The notes under the pieces are model-generated. The model ran no database searches, was not told the origin of the DNA, and worked only from the letters and a program-made list of their open reading frames with translations. A stretch of 64,000 bases of DNA from Athene noctua (Eukaryota; Chordata; Aves; Strigiformes; Strigidae), in NCBI RefSeq assembly GCF_965140245.1, contig NC_134051.1, positions 5,106,201-5,170,200 on the forward strand. Reading direction: 5' to 3'. Both the position numbers and the translations under genes were made by a program. Position 1 is the first letter of the stretch, and every line of letters starts with the position of its first letter. Below are positions 8,957 to 19,339 of this stretch, in pieces.

Positions 8957-11900
8957 GTGAGTCCGGGGCCGCGCAATCCCCCTTTCTCTTCCTCGTCCTC
9001 ATTCCCTCCGCGGGGCACCGCTCCACGCAGGGAGACCCCCCCCACCCTCTGCGGGGACCCCCGTGGGCTGCCCGGGGAGGCGACGGGGGTTTTACCTCAG
9101 GCTGCGCGGCTGGATTCCCCCTCCTGCCGCTTGTTTTAAAATATTTTTTTTTTTTTTTACTCTTTATTTATAATTCTTTTGGGCCGTCTGTGCCCGTGGG
9201 GGATTCTCGAAGTGGCTCAAACTGAAGTGCAGAAGTGCAGAAATCCCCCAGAGCGTGTCGGCTGGCTGCGAAGGACGCGCGGGTCCCTGCTCCGGAAAAG
9301 CCCCTGTGCCGGGGTCTGGGTGCCCACGGCCGCCCCGGGTGCTGCCGCTGGGTCCTGCCCCAGCGCTGTGTCACGCGTGGATTTTCCCCGCTCCATCACT
9401 GAGATGTGCAGCCCGGGCCCTTTCCTCTCCTGGCCAGGGTTTCCCATCACTCTGTCCCCAGGAGACCGAGACTTTTTTTAATTGCTTTTTTTACAACGGC
9501 TCTTTCTAACATTTTTTTCCTTGGCTGGTTTACTTGTTGCTTACCAAACTATAAAACCAAGCAAGCCAATTTTTAGCACTTATTTTAATCTCTTTTCTAA
9601 TTTCCCTTCTTATCTGTGTGCTTGCATGCTCAGCGCTGCCCACCGATGCAAACTTTTTTTTTTGCTGGGCGGCATCCGAGCGCACTCTGCTTTCGCAGGC
9701 TCTGTGATGAGCCACGTTTTACCCCGTCGTATATTTGGTCATATCTGGTTGTACCAAACCTGCATCTTTCCTGCTCGTTTGGGCCGGGGATGCTCCCGCT
9801 GCAGTTTGAAATTCTCCAAGAGTTTGCGAAGAGTGGTCTGGGTGGGGGAGTTTTTTGAAAGAAATAATCCTGTCGCTGTTGCCTTAGTGGTTTCTTTGTA
9901 AGCACAAAACAAAGCTGAAAATGGGCAGCGTTGTTTGTCCTGGTGAGGGGGTGGCATTTGTAGGACAAACATAGGAATAATATTTAGCAAAGGGATTTAA
10001 AATGGGGCAGGGGGTTTTGTTTTGGCCAGCTATCAGTATCAGTAGTGGTCAGTGTCTTTTGTGCCTCTGTAGTTGGTATTTTAATATATTTTTGCAACAG
10101 AGTTTAGCCTTTTTTTGCCATGGCAAATTCGTTTTGTAAATAACTTTATGGTTGCTCAAATCAGCATATGGGAAATGGGGATGTGTGAGTCTGAAAACAG
10201 GCTGAAAACTTCTAAGGAAAAGACATTAATTTTGGATTTTTTTTCTCTCCTTATTTAAAAAAACCCAAAACATCCCAAACCAGTTTGTTAAGCGAAAATG
10301 AGAAACGTCCCTTTGTGGAAGAAGCTGAGCGGCTCAGGGTCCAGCACAAAAAGGATCACCCGGATTATAAATACCAGCCACGGAGGAGGAAAAGCGTAAA
10401 AGCTGGGCAGAGTGACTCTGACTCCGGAGCCGAGCTCAGCCACCATGCGGGCACACAGATCTACAAAGCGGACAGCGGGCTGGGAGGCATGGCTGACTCC
10501 CACCATCACGGCGATCATACAGGTAAAGGACCCCCACAGGCATAAAAAAAAAAAAATCTCCAGGTCCTGGGCATGTTGGTTTGGGACATGAACCCACTGG
10601 CGGGCTTGGGCTCGTCCTCCCCCCGAATGAGTATCAGTGAGATTGGTTTTGCCCCAGGTTGTGAACATGACCACGGTTTTTAGTAAATGTTTATAGAGCT
10701 GACTGTGTGATAGGAAATCCCCAAAGTGCAGGGATCACGGCTTCCCAGCTGGCCCGGGAGTGGGGAGAATTAATTGCAAGCTAATAAGGGTTAATAATCT
10801 GTTGGCCATGTGAAGGGTGCCTGGGGGAGTGGGTCCTGGAGACGCGGCTTCCCCCCAAAGCTCCCCGCTCCTCGTCAGTGCTGCAAATTGGCACAGGGCG
10901 CGTGTTGACAGATTCCAGGAGGATTGCGAACGTCCTGCAGCTTCAGACGCGTCTGCGCTCTCGCCCAGCCTGGCTGGGGATCCCAGCCCCGGCCCGCTCT
11001 GCCGGGACGGCTTCTCTGCCTCTGGGACAGCCGGGCTGGCTTCAGGCTGCCCGCAGGGAGAGGCTGAGCGGGGCTCTCCAGATCCCACCCTGCCACATAA
11101 TTCCACTTCCCAGGCAAAGGGGAGTTTGTGCAGCTGGGGGTGTCCTGCCATGTCCCAGGGTGATCCCGAGGGGCAGAGCACGCTCCCTGGTGTCTCCTCC
11201 CCACTGTGAACCATCACCTGAGTGGGTGGCTTATCCCCCAGCCCAGGACATGGTCCCTGGCATGGGCACAGGGGCATGTCAGCCGTCTCCAACATGGGGC
11301 TGTAGATTTAAATCCCCCTTCCTCTCTTGCAATCAGAGACAGGGGGAAGAAGTGTGTGATGATTTTTTTTTAAGTCATCCTTGAAGGAGTTGGGTGCTTT
11401 GTGGCTGCTCTTGTTAAAGCCTTGCTCTCCCTTTGTCCCCAGGCCAGACCCACGGGCCACCCACCCCACCCACCACCCCGAAAACCGATCTCCACCACGG
11501 CAGCAAGCAGGAGCTGAAGCACGAGGGCCGCCGCCTCGTGGAGAGCGGCCGCCAGAACATCGACTTCAGCAACGTGGACATCTCGGAGCTGAGCAGCGAG
11601 GTCATCAACAACATGGAGACCTTCGACGTCCACGAGTTTGACCAGTACCTGCCACTCAACGGCCACGCCACCATGCCGGCTGACCACGGCCCCAATGCTG
11701 CCGCCGGCTCCTACGGCGCGTCCTACTCCCACTCGGCCGCGAGCACTGGCGGGACCAACCAGGTCTGGACTCACAAAAGCCCGGCCTCAGTGTCTCCGTC
11801 CTCTGCCGACTCGGGCCAGCAAAGGCCGCACATCAAAACGGAGCAGCTGAGCCCCAGCCACTACAGCGACCAGTCCCACGGCTCCCCCGCGCACTCCGAC

Positions 11901-12179
11901 TACGGCTCCTACAGCGCCCAGGCTTGTGCCACCACCGCCTCCACCGCCACGGCCGCCGCCTCCTTCTCCAGCTCCCAGTGCGACTACACGGACCTCCAGA
12001 GCTCCAACTACTACAACCCTTACCCTGGCTACCCCTCCAGCATCTACCAGTATCCCTATTTCCACTCCTCCCGCCGTCCCTATGCGACACCCATTCTCAA
12101 CGGCTTGTCCATCCCGCCGGCCCACAGCCCCACTGCTAACTGGGACCAGCCGGTCTATACGACCCTGACGAGGCCTTAA
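8514..12179 (+). CDS. SOX8: SOX8, SOXE transcription factor; join(8514-8956, 10284-10522, 11443-12179), 472 aa
   Basis: The three exons join in frame (443+239+737 = 1419 bases, 472 codons plus stop). The domains are in SOXE order: an acidic/serine N-terminus; a dimerisation motif at about 70-102 (DERFPACIRDAVSQVLKGYD...); an HMG box at about 108-176 (RPMNAFMVW to DHPDYKYQP); a central transactivation region at about 264-300 (NIDFSNVDISELSSEV); a SUMO consensus IKTE at 358-361; and a Tyr/Ser/Pro-rich C-terminal activation domain ending QPVYTTLTRP. It lacks the long Pro-Gln-Ala block of SOX9, and its MLNM start resembles mammalian SOX8 (MLDM). SOX8 is a nuclear DNA-binding factor for ACAAAG/ACAATG sites, which SOXE proteins can bind as dimers. 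It acts in neural crest, otic, glial and gonadal development with SOX9 and SOX10. All splice sites are GT-AG and no damage is seen. Confidence 0.97.
8957..10283 (+). other. SOX8: SOX8 intron 1
   Basis: A GT-AG intron of 1327 bp splits Arg148 within the HMG box, the usual SOXE position. The first 200 bp are CpG-rich and the rest is T-rich. The acceptor is CAAACCAG at 10276-10283, after a T-rich tract at about 10236-10256. No other gene is seen. Confidence 0.93.
10284..10522 (+). CDS. SOX8: SOX8 coding exon 2
   Basis: Starts with the last base of Arg148 and encodes residues 149-227: the second half of the HMG box (LLSENEKRPFVEEAERLRVQ), the basic QPRRRK tail with nuclear-localisation character, a SDSDSGAEL acidic stretch and a His-rich segment (DSHHHGDHTG). 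The donor GTAAAG follows at 10523. The exon ends on the first base of Gly228. Confidence 0.96.
10523..11442 (+). other. SOX8: SOX8 intron 2
   Basis: A GT-AG intron of 920 bp. The acceptor is preceded by a pyrimidine tract (CTTGCTCTCCCTTTGTCCCCAG). Open frames of 130-186 codons on both strands inside it lack recognisable domains and are shadows of GC-rich sequence. Confidence 0.93.
11443..12179 (+). CDS. SOX8: SOX8 coding exon 3 and stop
   Basis: Completes Gly228 and encodes residues 229-472: the QTHGPPTPPTTPKT linker, the central activation motif, the IKTE sumoylation consensus followed by QLSPSHY, and the C-terminal activation domain rich in Ser, Tyr and Pro. TAA is at 12177-12179. An Ala/Thr/Ser-rich segment (ACATTASTATAAASFSSS) is a small low-complexity stretch typical of avian SOX8. 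Confidence 0.96.
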
Positions 12180-12426
12180 AGGATGCGTGGAGTCCCCGAG
12201 GGCTTCCCCGACTTATGCACTAATGAAGGAATGAAGACGAAGAGCGTGGAGTGCCGTGATAGTTTCCGAAGTGCCTCCTGAGCCACTGGGCACTCTGCTC
12301 GTTGCGACTGGATGTCCCCTAGCTTCAAAACTCTCCAGAAGGACAGAGCTCTATTTTTCTTTAATACAATTAAAAAAAAAAAATTAAAAATAATTAAAAA
12401 AAAAAAAGGACCGGTGATTCCTTTTG

Positions 12427-12432
12427 AATAAA
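12427..12432 (+). promoter_or_regulatory. SOX8: Proximal AATAAA of SOX8 (weak candidate)
   Basis: AATAAA about 250 nt after the stop codon. No clear GT-rich element follows soon after, so use is uncertain. Confidence 0.3.
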
Positions 12433-12952
12433 TGAAGGACAAAACCATTCGACTCCTCTGTGAGGACTGAACTGAATTTACTCGTCGTGGAAGCTGACAA
12501 GTGCAAAAGTGGAGCAGGGGGGTGGGAAGGGGGGGGGAAGAAAAAAAGCTGTTCGAGACTTTAAGGGTCTATTGCAATGTGAGGAACGGACCAACCTTGA
12601 GGGCAAGAACTCACTCGGACCAACACGGATGAAACCTGAAAACCCGGCTATTCTGTGTAACAATCTTGTGGGAACAAACGAGTCTGGTGGGACCAACCAA
12701 TTAAATGTCTGAAGTGTTTTTTTTAGTCAAGAGTTCTTCTAAGCAAGGTTTGGCTGTAATTAACATTTTGTTTTGTTTTTTTGAAGCTTAAAGTGTTTTT
12801 GTTTTTTTTTTTTTTAAAATCTGTTAAATATGTATTTATGTTCTGTATTATTTTGTCTTTTAATTAATGAAGTAATTTTGTGCAAAAAGTAGAATTTTAA
12901 AAGATTTTAAAGATGGGGTGGGGAGGGAGCATAAAAATAGTGGAGATGATAC

Positions 12953-12958
12953 AATAAA
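12953..12958 (+). promoter_or_regulatory. SOX8: Likely SOX8 polyadenylation signal
   Basis: AATAAA is followed within 25-50 bases by GGTGTT and TTTGGTTTTGGGGTTTTTT, a good GU-rich downstream element. Confidence 0.6.
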
Positions 12959-12980
12959 ATGGTGTTATAAGTCTATAGAT

Positions 12981-14460
12981 TTTCTTTGGTTTTGGGGTTT
13001 TTTCATTTTGAACCGCTGCAGCAGTTGTGTTTGAGAGAGGGACCGAACAAATCTGCCCATCGCAGACCTGGTCACCAACTGGAAACTCAAGTGGGAATGT
13101 AAAATAACGAGGGGAGGGAGTTACTAATTAAATTGGGAGGCTAAAACAATTGCAAAAAGGAGCAGGCGATTTTTCTGGCTACCTGCTTTTGGGCGCTAAA
13201 ATTGGTTTTAAGGCATTGCAGAGTCTTTGTACACTTTTGGAACCAGGACTACTTTATAGGAAGATGTAATTTAATGAGAAATTATCAACTTCTGCTTGAA
13301 TTTTGGCTTCTAGGGACCAGATATCATCCATCAAGCTGTGAAACTAAAATCTTCTCCACTAAAAAATTTTTAGGTACTTAGTTTTAGACTAATATTTCAT
13401 TTGATATATTTCTACTTCTTCCATTGTATGCTGAGCATATAATAACCATCTATTTTATGGTAACTTGTGCCTTTAAAAACTTTGTAAATCTAAAAACACA
13501 TTTCAGAGGTTATCATCTTTTTACCTTTTCTACGTTTCCTACTCTTTTTCTAAAAATATTTTTTGCATATTTCCTTTTGGGGACGTGGGGGTGGGGGAAA
13601 ATACAGAAAACTCATTTTTATGCAATCTATTTTTCTGTATAAAGTTTGAAAGACTTTGGCTGTTACTTATCTGTTCTCTTCACTAGCTTCTGACTAAGCA
13701 ATGCTAACTTTTGTACAGATCAATTTGATAAAATTAAAAATTGCTTTTTATCACGTACGTGTTATGTTTTCTTTCTGCTTGAGCTTATTTCTGTGCTGAA
13801 AAAAACCCCATGGAGAACAGCTTTGAAGGAGACAGGCTATTCAGAAAAAAATGTGTTCACCAAGGTTTTCTTTTTTCCTAATGTCTTGGGGTTTTTTTGC
13901 TTGTGTTTGTTTTTTTAACTTGCTCTCTTTCCCTGTAATAAATGGCATCTTACTATGATATTTTTAATTATTTTTTTTCCTTTGAGAAGTATATTTCCAC
14001 ACCCATAATCCCAAGGATTTCGTAGGATTTCACTGAGACTGTTCACATGAGTAAGGGTTTGCAAGGTCAGACTACATGGTTTTAGACCAAGTTCATTTTA
14101 TTCTGTACAGCACGTAGGAATTTTACAGTAACAAATTCTGTTTTCTGGTTGGTGAGCCCATGTAAATACCTCTTAATTATGATAGCAACAAAATTATATG
14201 TTGCATTTTGTGGGTTTGTTTTTTTTTTTTTTAAATACAGTCATTAAAATAGTTACATTTGTGACCTTTTTTTTCTTATATAAACTAAGTTGCAGTTTGG
14301 TTTCACTAGTTCAGACAAACTGGTGCAAGATTTTCAGGCTCGGCCCTAATTGGGAGGAAAGGGTTGGGATTAGGGAAATTCAGCCGCCTCTGCCTGAGAA
14401 ATGTGTTCAGGACTTGCAGTGCAACCCTGTGGAAAATGTTTTAACATGGGGAAAATAAAT
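12981..14460 (+). other. AT-rich flank, possible extended SOX8 3'UTR
   Basis: AT-rich, T-run-containing sequence continuing the character of the 3'UTR, with A(A/T)TAAA hexamers at 13733, 13937 and 14454 and a Pumilio-type TGTAAATA at 14161-14168. It may be part of a longer SOX8 transcript. No other gene is visible. Confidence 0.4.
13733..13738 (+). promoter_or_regulatory. SOX8: Alternative distal SOX8 polyadenylation signal
   Basis: ATTAAA in a T/A-rich stretch, followed by a GTGTTATGTTTTCTTT-type downstream element. It would give a 3'UTR of about 1.58 kb. AATAAA hexamers at 13937 and 14454 are further alternatives. Confidence 0.35.
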
Positions 14461-17400
14461 GTGATGACAATTAATGAAGCTCAAGAACATTAACAAAGTC
14501 TGAACAACAGAGTCCCAACGCAAATTTGCTGTTTGCAGTATCTGCCAAGAGCTATCTTGCCAGAGTGTCTGTAACTGGACACCATTTTCTCTGCGCTCAT
14601 TTACAAAACTGCTGGCAAAATGACTTTATTACGCTATAAGCCAAAGCTGCAGAATAACTTTGAGAGGAGACTTTCTTTCCTCCTTTCTCCTCCCTCCAGT
14701 TACAATGCAAGTTTCAAGTCTTAATCCTAACTCATGCTCAAAAAATAGATTTGTTTTGGCTTTGCCTGTTCTGCATGTTGAGGTAGGGCTTCCTCTCCAA
14801 AGTCACAGATTTGGGGGAAAAAAGGGTGAGATAGTAATATAAATGCTTATTGTTACTTCTTTTTTTCTCGATGTTTAATAGCAAAGCTTACAATGTCTTC
14901 ACTGATAACTGGATTAATCTTTAAAACAAAATATCTGTGTGTGACGGTATTGTAAATCACCCAAAATACTGAAATTAAAAATTGCACCAAAGTGTCTCTG
15001 ACTCAGGGGGGAGCATGATGGGGCTCTGTGCATCCAGCAGGATGAGTCCCAGGCGCAGGCTTGGGCAACGTTACCAAGCTCTTCCCTCTCTCCTTTTCCT
15101 TCTCCTCCCCGTGTGTTGTCTCAGCCCTGGCTCCTCTGTGCGGGGTGACATCCAGCGAGTGCGACGTCCCCAGCACGGCCCAAAGCTGCGGGTGTGTGTG
15201 TGTGGACTTGCTCTCCTCTGCGGGAGCCCTGTGCCGCCGTGGGGCCCCCGGACCAGCCTGGCGAGTGCACCAAGGAAATGCACAACCAAAATATGTAGAT
15301 TTTAAATCCATTCGCTTTCAGCCACGCTTGTTTTTGCTTTCTGTAAACTGTGCAAAATGCAGTTAGCTTTCACTAACATTTGCAGAAACAAAACGCTATA
15401 GATCTGTTCAGTAAGTACAAGCCATAATGTGAGCCCTGGAGACCCCTCTGCAGCTCCTGGAAGCAGCTCCCGTTTGAATAGCTCATGCTGAAGAGTGACA
15501 TTCAACTGGTTTTGGCATCCCACAGAGTCAGGGATACTCGCTCCACATTTCCTGTTGAGTTAAATTCAAAGACGTTACAAAATGGATGTTCAGGAAGGTT
15601 ATAGGCAGGTAAAATTCACTGGTCTGGATAATCCCAGTGACTCAGGCTTTAAGGTGAGCTGGAAATTTCTAAGAGCACCAGAGGTTCATTCCCCACACCT
15701 AGATTTGCACTGACACATACAAGTCTCCTATTTCATTTCCATGGCAGAAAACCACTCATCAGGGGCACAGTTTGTACTCAGAGAAGAGCATTTTGATTTG
15801 AAACTACTGCTGTTTGTATAAATGCATTTTCATGCATTGTGCTTTTCTCCATTTTATGTGTAGATATCATCTACAGAAAGAGAAGTGATTTTTCCATGAG
15901 CCGAGCGTCTTCCTGACGTGAATGGCAGCATTGTGTGTCCTGAGCTCGGCTCTTATGGCTCTTGTGTTGGCGTGAATCTGGAATGTCTCTGCAGAAGTCA
16001 ATGAGATCAGGTGAAACCAAGACCGGCTTTTGACCCCTGGCTGTCAACAAAAAAGGGTTCTCAAGATAATTGCAGGAATACACAAGCGATAAAAGTTCCT
16101 CTTTTTTTATTTTTGGTGCAGAGAGTAATGAATGTTGCTATTTATCTGAATTGCTCAGAAGGTACTGTTTAGTAAGAAAGAGGAAATTAATTTTATAGAC
16201 CGTATCCACATTCCTTCTGCATGGTGGAAAAAGTCCCTTCCCATCCTCCTTATTATAATTTTTCCTGGAGTGATATCAACTTTTGTTCCACATTTTTTAC
16301 AGTTGGGTATTAACTTTATGGCAAAGAAATTCTGAAATGGCATTTCTATGACAGTGTTCAGCTTTAATAAACTTCTGCATGGGTCTACCCCTGCTCCCTG
16401 GGATGACATCCCTCCTCAGGATGTCTGGCGTTTCCAGCTGAGCTCCCCAGACCCAACCCACAGCCTTGTGAGGCCACGAAAGCAGGGGGACGGGCGAGTG
16501 GGATCCCCGGGGATCTGAGTGCAGGGCTTTGGCCATCCTCACATGCTGCTTCTGGAAGCGGCAGCCGTGGAGCTGCCTGTCCTCACCTGGCATCTCCAGC
16601 CTAATGCTCGATGAGACGAGAAGAGGCATGTGGCCTCCCCCTCCCTCTGCCACGTTTATCCTCCCATTGCCAGTGCTGGATGCTAGCAGCCCCTGGCTAC
16701 CCATTGCCTGTGATCTAGAAGCAAAAAAAAAATAAATATAAAATAAAAATAACTAGAGGCATGACTGCTGTTTGGAGTCTGTGGTGTTCAAGCACCAGGA
16801 GGGCAGCAAAAGCTGTTTTCAGGTGAGTGGGAGGATGCTGCAGCCGGTGACCTGTGTTGGACAGAGCTACACTGCGGGGCAAAGCCGGAGAGATTTGGGG
16901 AGCAGGAGCAGCAACGTGTGAGCCCTTGGGAAGGCTCGGTGGCCACGGGAGCTGCAGGGACAGAGCTGGGCAAGCTGAGGAGGTGCCATGGTGAACACAG
17001 CGTGGCACAGCCCCGGTCCCCAGGGAGCCTGGATGAACCCTGACCCTCGGGGAAGGCTTTAAGGAGACTCCAACGTTACCCTGTTTTCAGTCTTCAAGAG
17101 CATGGGGTTGGGTCCAATTGATTTAGGGCTCTTTTACACCCAAAGGCAAATTGTTAAGCATGAATTCACCAGCAGAAGGGCTCCAAACTCCTGTTCTGGG
17201 GGGTGGGAGTGAAAGCAGGCAGTTTCACATCAACTCCTGACCGCTCTGTGAGTGATGCACGGAGGAACCCCAGCTCCAAGAGAGACAACACCCTGTACCT
17301 CACCACCACCCTGCTCTCCGTCGGAGACCCCGCAGAGACTCCACAAGGTTTTTTGGGGGTTCATCACACAGTGGCCTAATTAATGATGTGAGCTGCACAG

Positions 17401-18454
17401 GACCGTGGGAGCCAGGGAGACCCAGCCCAGCTCTGGTCCCAGCTGCCTCAGGGCGGTGTCAGTTCAAGTTCACGTTGTATGCAGGAATTAAGGATGGCAC
17501 CCAGTGGCAAAGGACGAGGCTTGGGGAGGGGAAGCCATTTCCCAAATGAGTCAGCAGGAGCTAAAAATAGCCCCCCCACCCCCACCCCGAGCCCAAACCA
17601 CAGAAAATGGTGCTCATTACAAATTGCTTCATTCTTCTGCTGTCCTGCAACCCCAGCCGGCGCTGGAGCCGGCTGCAGGTCATTCCCTGTTGATGGGACA
17701 CGATGCGGTCCAGGGACCGCTTCCTGATGGTGAACATGGGTGTTTGGGAGCACCAGCCCTTCAACCAACCCAGGCAGCTCACGGTGGGTCTCAGGCCACG
17801 GGGTTTCTGTGGCAGAGGATTGGTGGAGAAGTGCAGATTTCAGTAGCGGGGCTGCGGCCGGAGCGGCGGCTGGTTTTGTGGCTTAGGTGGAAAGTGAGTT
17901 TATTCTTTCGCAGAACCTCAGTGCACGAGGAGGGAAACAGCAGGCGTCTTTCCATAAAACCACGCAGCTTCCACTGCAAAATCCCATTTTAACAGGGCTC
18001 AGAAAGCAAACCTACCCCCGGCTTCTGCTGCAGCCTGCCAGCAGCACTGCCCGCAGCAGAGCCACTGCGGTGGGATGGGAGTCACCAAGGGGGTGGCTCT
18101 TGCCACCAGCCCGGGGGCTCTTGTTCAGAAATGCTTTGGCACTTGGATAAACGCGGTGGGTGCTGCTGAAAGTGGGGCTCTGCCCTCCCTGTGCTTGAAA
18201 GAGCTGCCGGCGTTCCTGCTGACCCCTATTAAGCTGCTCCCATATGTCTGCGGAGCTCAGCCATGCACAGTGTGTCACTGGCTTAACTGGAGTGTTGGTT
18301 TTGACCTGATTTAGTGAAGCCCGTGCAAAAAAAAAAAAAAAAAAAGCCAGTTGGACACACTTATTCAGGTTTAAAAGCTGGCTTCTTTCAGTTTATCTTA
18401 AACCAATTAGGAATGAAAAACAAGCCACTCCTAATCCAAAATAAGAGGGTGTCC
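14461..18454. other. Intergenic, no gene recognised
   Basis: Mixed-composition sequence downstream of SOX8. Short GT runs and homopolymers only, including a 19-base poly-A at 18327-18345. Open frames up to about 160 codons (for example 17504-17992) lack domains, and both strands are open over the same ground. Confidence 0.55.
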
Positions 18455-18645
18455 CTCCCTGCCTCCGCCACCCGCTCCCGGGGCTGTGTTGGTTTAGGGA
18501 AAGCGATGCAAAGCTGCCGGCACGGGTCGGGAAGCGCTGCCCAGGCCGGGGCCCCGCACCCGCACACCCGGCCCGCCCCGGCTCCGCAGCCCGGCCGCTC
18601 TCGCAGCCGCGCTGGCATCGGCTCCTGCTCCCCGTATTTGTTTGT
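18455..18645. promoter_or_regulatory. Orphan CpG cluster downstream of SOX8
   Basis: About 22 CpG dinucleotides fall within roughly 190 bp (my count by eye), far above the surroundings and with no gene start recognised. It lies 6.3 kb downstream of the SOX8 stop and 300 bp before the SOX-site-rich block. It could be an enhancer-associated island or the start of a noncoding RNA. Confidence 0.5.
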
Positions 18646-18754
18646 GGATGTGTGCACAGGCAATATTGTGACTGTCAGAGACGTGATATTAAAACATTTA
18701 CCCAAAATACCTCTGCCTGCCTTTCTCCTCCCCTCGCTCGTCGTCCTCCTCCTC

Positions 18755-18787
18755 TTTTTTTTTTTTTTTTTTGGTGTGTGTGTGTGT
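18755..18787. repeat. Poly-T plus GT microsatellite
   Basis: T18 at 18755-18772 runs into a short (GT)n at 18774-18787. Confidence 0.85.
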
Positions 18788-18929
18788 CTAAATTCCCAGT
18801 GTAGCGATGGAGGTCTTCACCCAAGAAAGGGTTAAGCATTTTGAAAGGTCTTGTTTGAGGTAGAGTGAATTTTAACCACCACACACATAACGAATGCGAA
18901 ACAGCCTGAATTGCTGGTGAGGAGCCAAG

Positions 18930-19290
18930 AGCACAAGAGAGGAGCTGCTGAATTTTAATGATTCATTATTGCATGGAAGGCCTTTGTCTTCCTTTATCCG
19001 GTGCACAATAAAAGAATTAATTGGACAGAAAATGGCAGGGCAAAGAACTGACAAGTCATTAAGGGGCTCTGAATGGCTGATTAGGTGCACATTGGGGGTG
19101 GAATTTCAACTGCACTGTTTCAGCAAGGGCTCCGGAATAATAATGGCATGGCACAGTTTATATTTTGTATGCAGTACCAGAAAGGCCTTTATGTCGGCAT
19201 TGTGGTGCTATTTATTATGCTGTCTATTTAGCCATTGTTGGCATTGTGTTTGCAATAAGAATGCACAAACAAAGTTGGGATTTTTTTTTT
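18930..19290. promoter_or_regulatory. Candidate SOX8 enhancer: dense SOX and homeodomain sites
   Basis: Within about 300 bp this AT-rich, non-repetitive block has CCTTTGTC at 18981, ACAATA at 19005, CATTGT at 19198, 19233 and 19242 (the last two 9 bp apart in CCATTGTTGGCATTGTG), and ACAAAG at 19269. It also has GAATTAATTG, TTATTATG and CATTAAGG homeodomain-type words. The look is that of an ancient conserved noncoding element. The tandem CATTGT pair would suit SOXE dimer binding and autoregulation, which is inference. Confidence 0.5.
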
Positions 19291-19339
19291 TTAACTTCAC
19301 GAAGGCAAAATAATTGGGAATCAGAATCTCGCTCCACAG

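Larger units (their letters stand above)
7280..9150. promoter_or_regulatory. SOX8: CpG island spanning the SOX8 promoter and exon 1
   Basis: Strong GC and CpG enrichment begins near 7280 and continues through exon 1 into intron 1, interrupted by the T-rich leader at about 8230-8385. G-runs such as those at 7820-7840 could form quadruplexes. Long open frames on both strands at 7280-8060 are a side effect of GC-rich, stop-poor sequence and are not called genes. Confidence 0.85.
12180..12980 (+). other. SOX8: SOX8 3'UTR (minimal extent)
   Basis: Becomes AT-rich after the stop. It includes an A-rich stretch with two poly-A runs (about 12370-12407), an early AATAAA at 12427-12432, a G-rich run at 12517-12537, U-rich tracts at 12718-12815, an ATTTA element near 12834, and a strong AATAAA at 12953-12958 followed by a GT-rich downstream element. 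Cleavage is expected near 12970-12985. A longer form to about 13760 is possible. Confidence 0.7.

Noticed and set aside
9133..10283. Open frames inside SOX8 intron 1 as an extra exon
   Set aside because: Exon 1 and exon 2 join directly in frame through Arg148 of the HMG box with consensus splice sites, so no extra exon is needed or supported.
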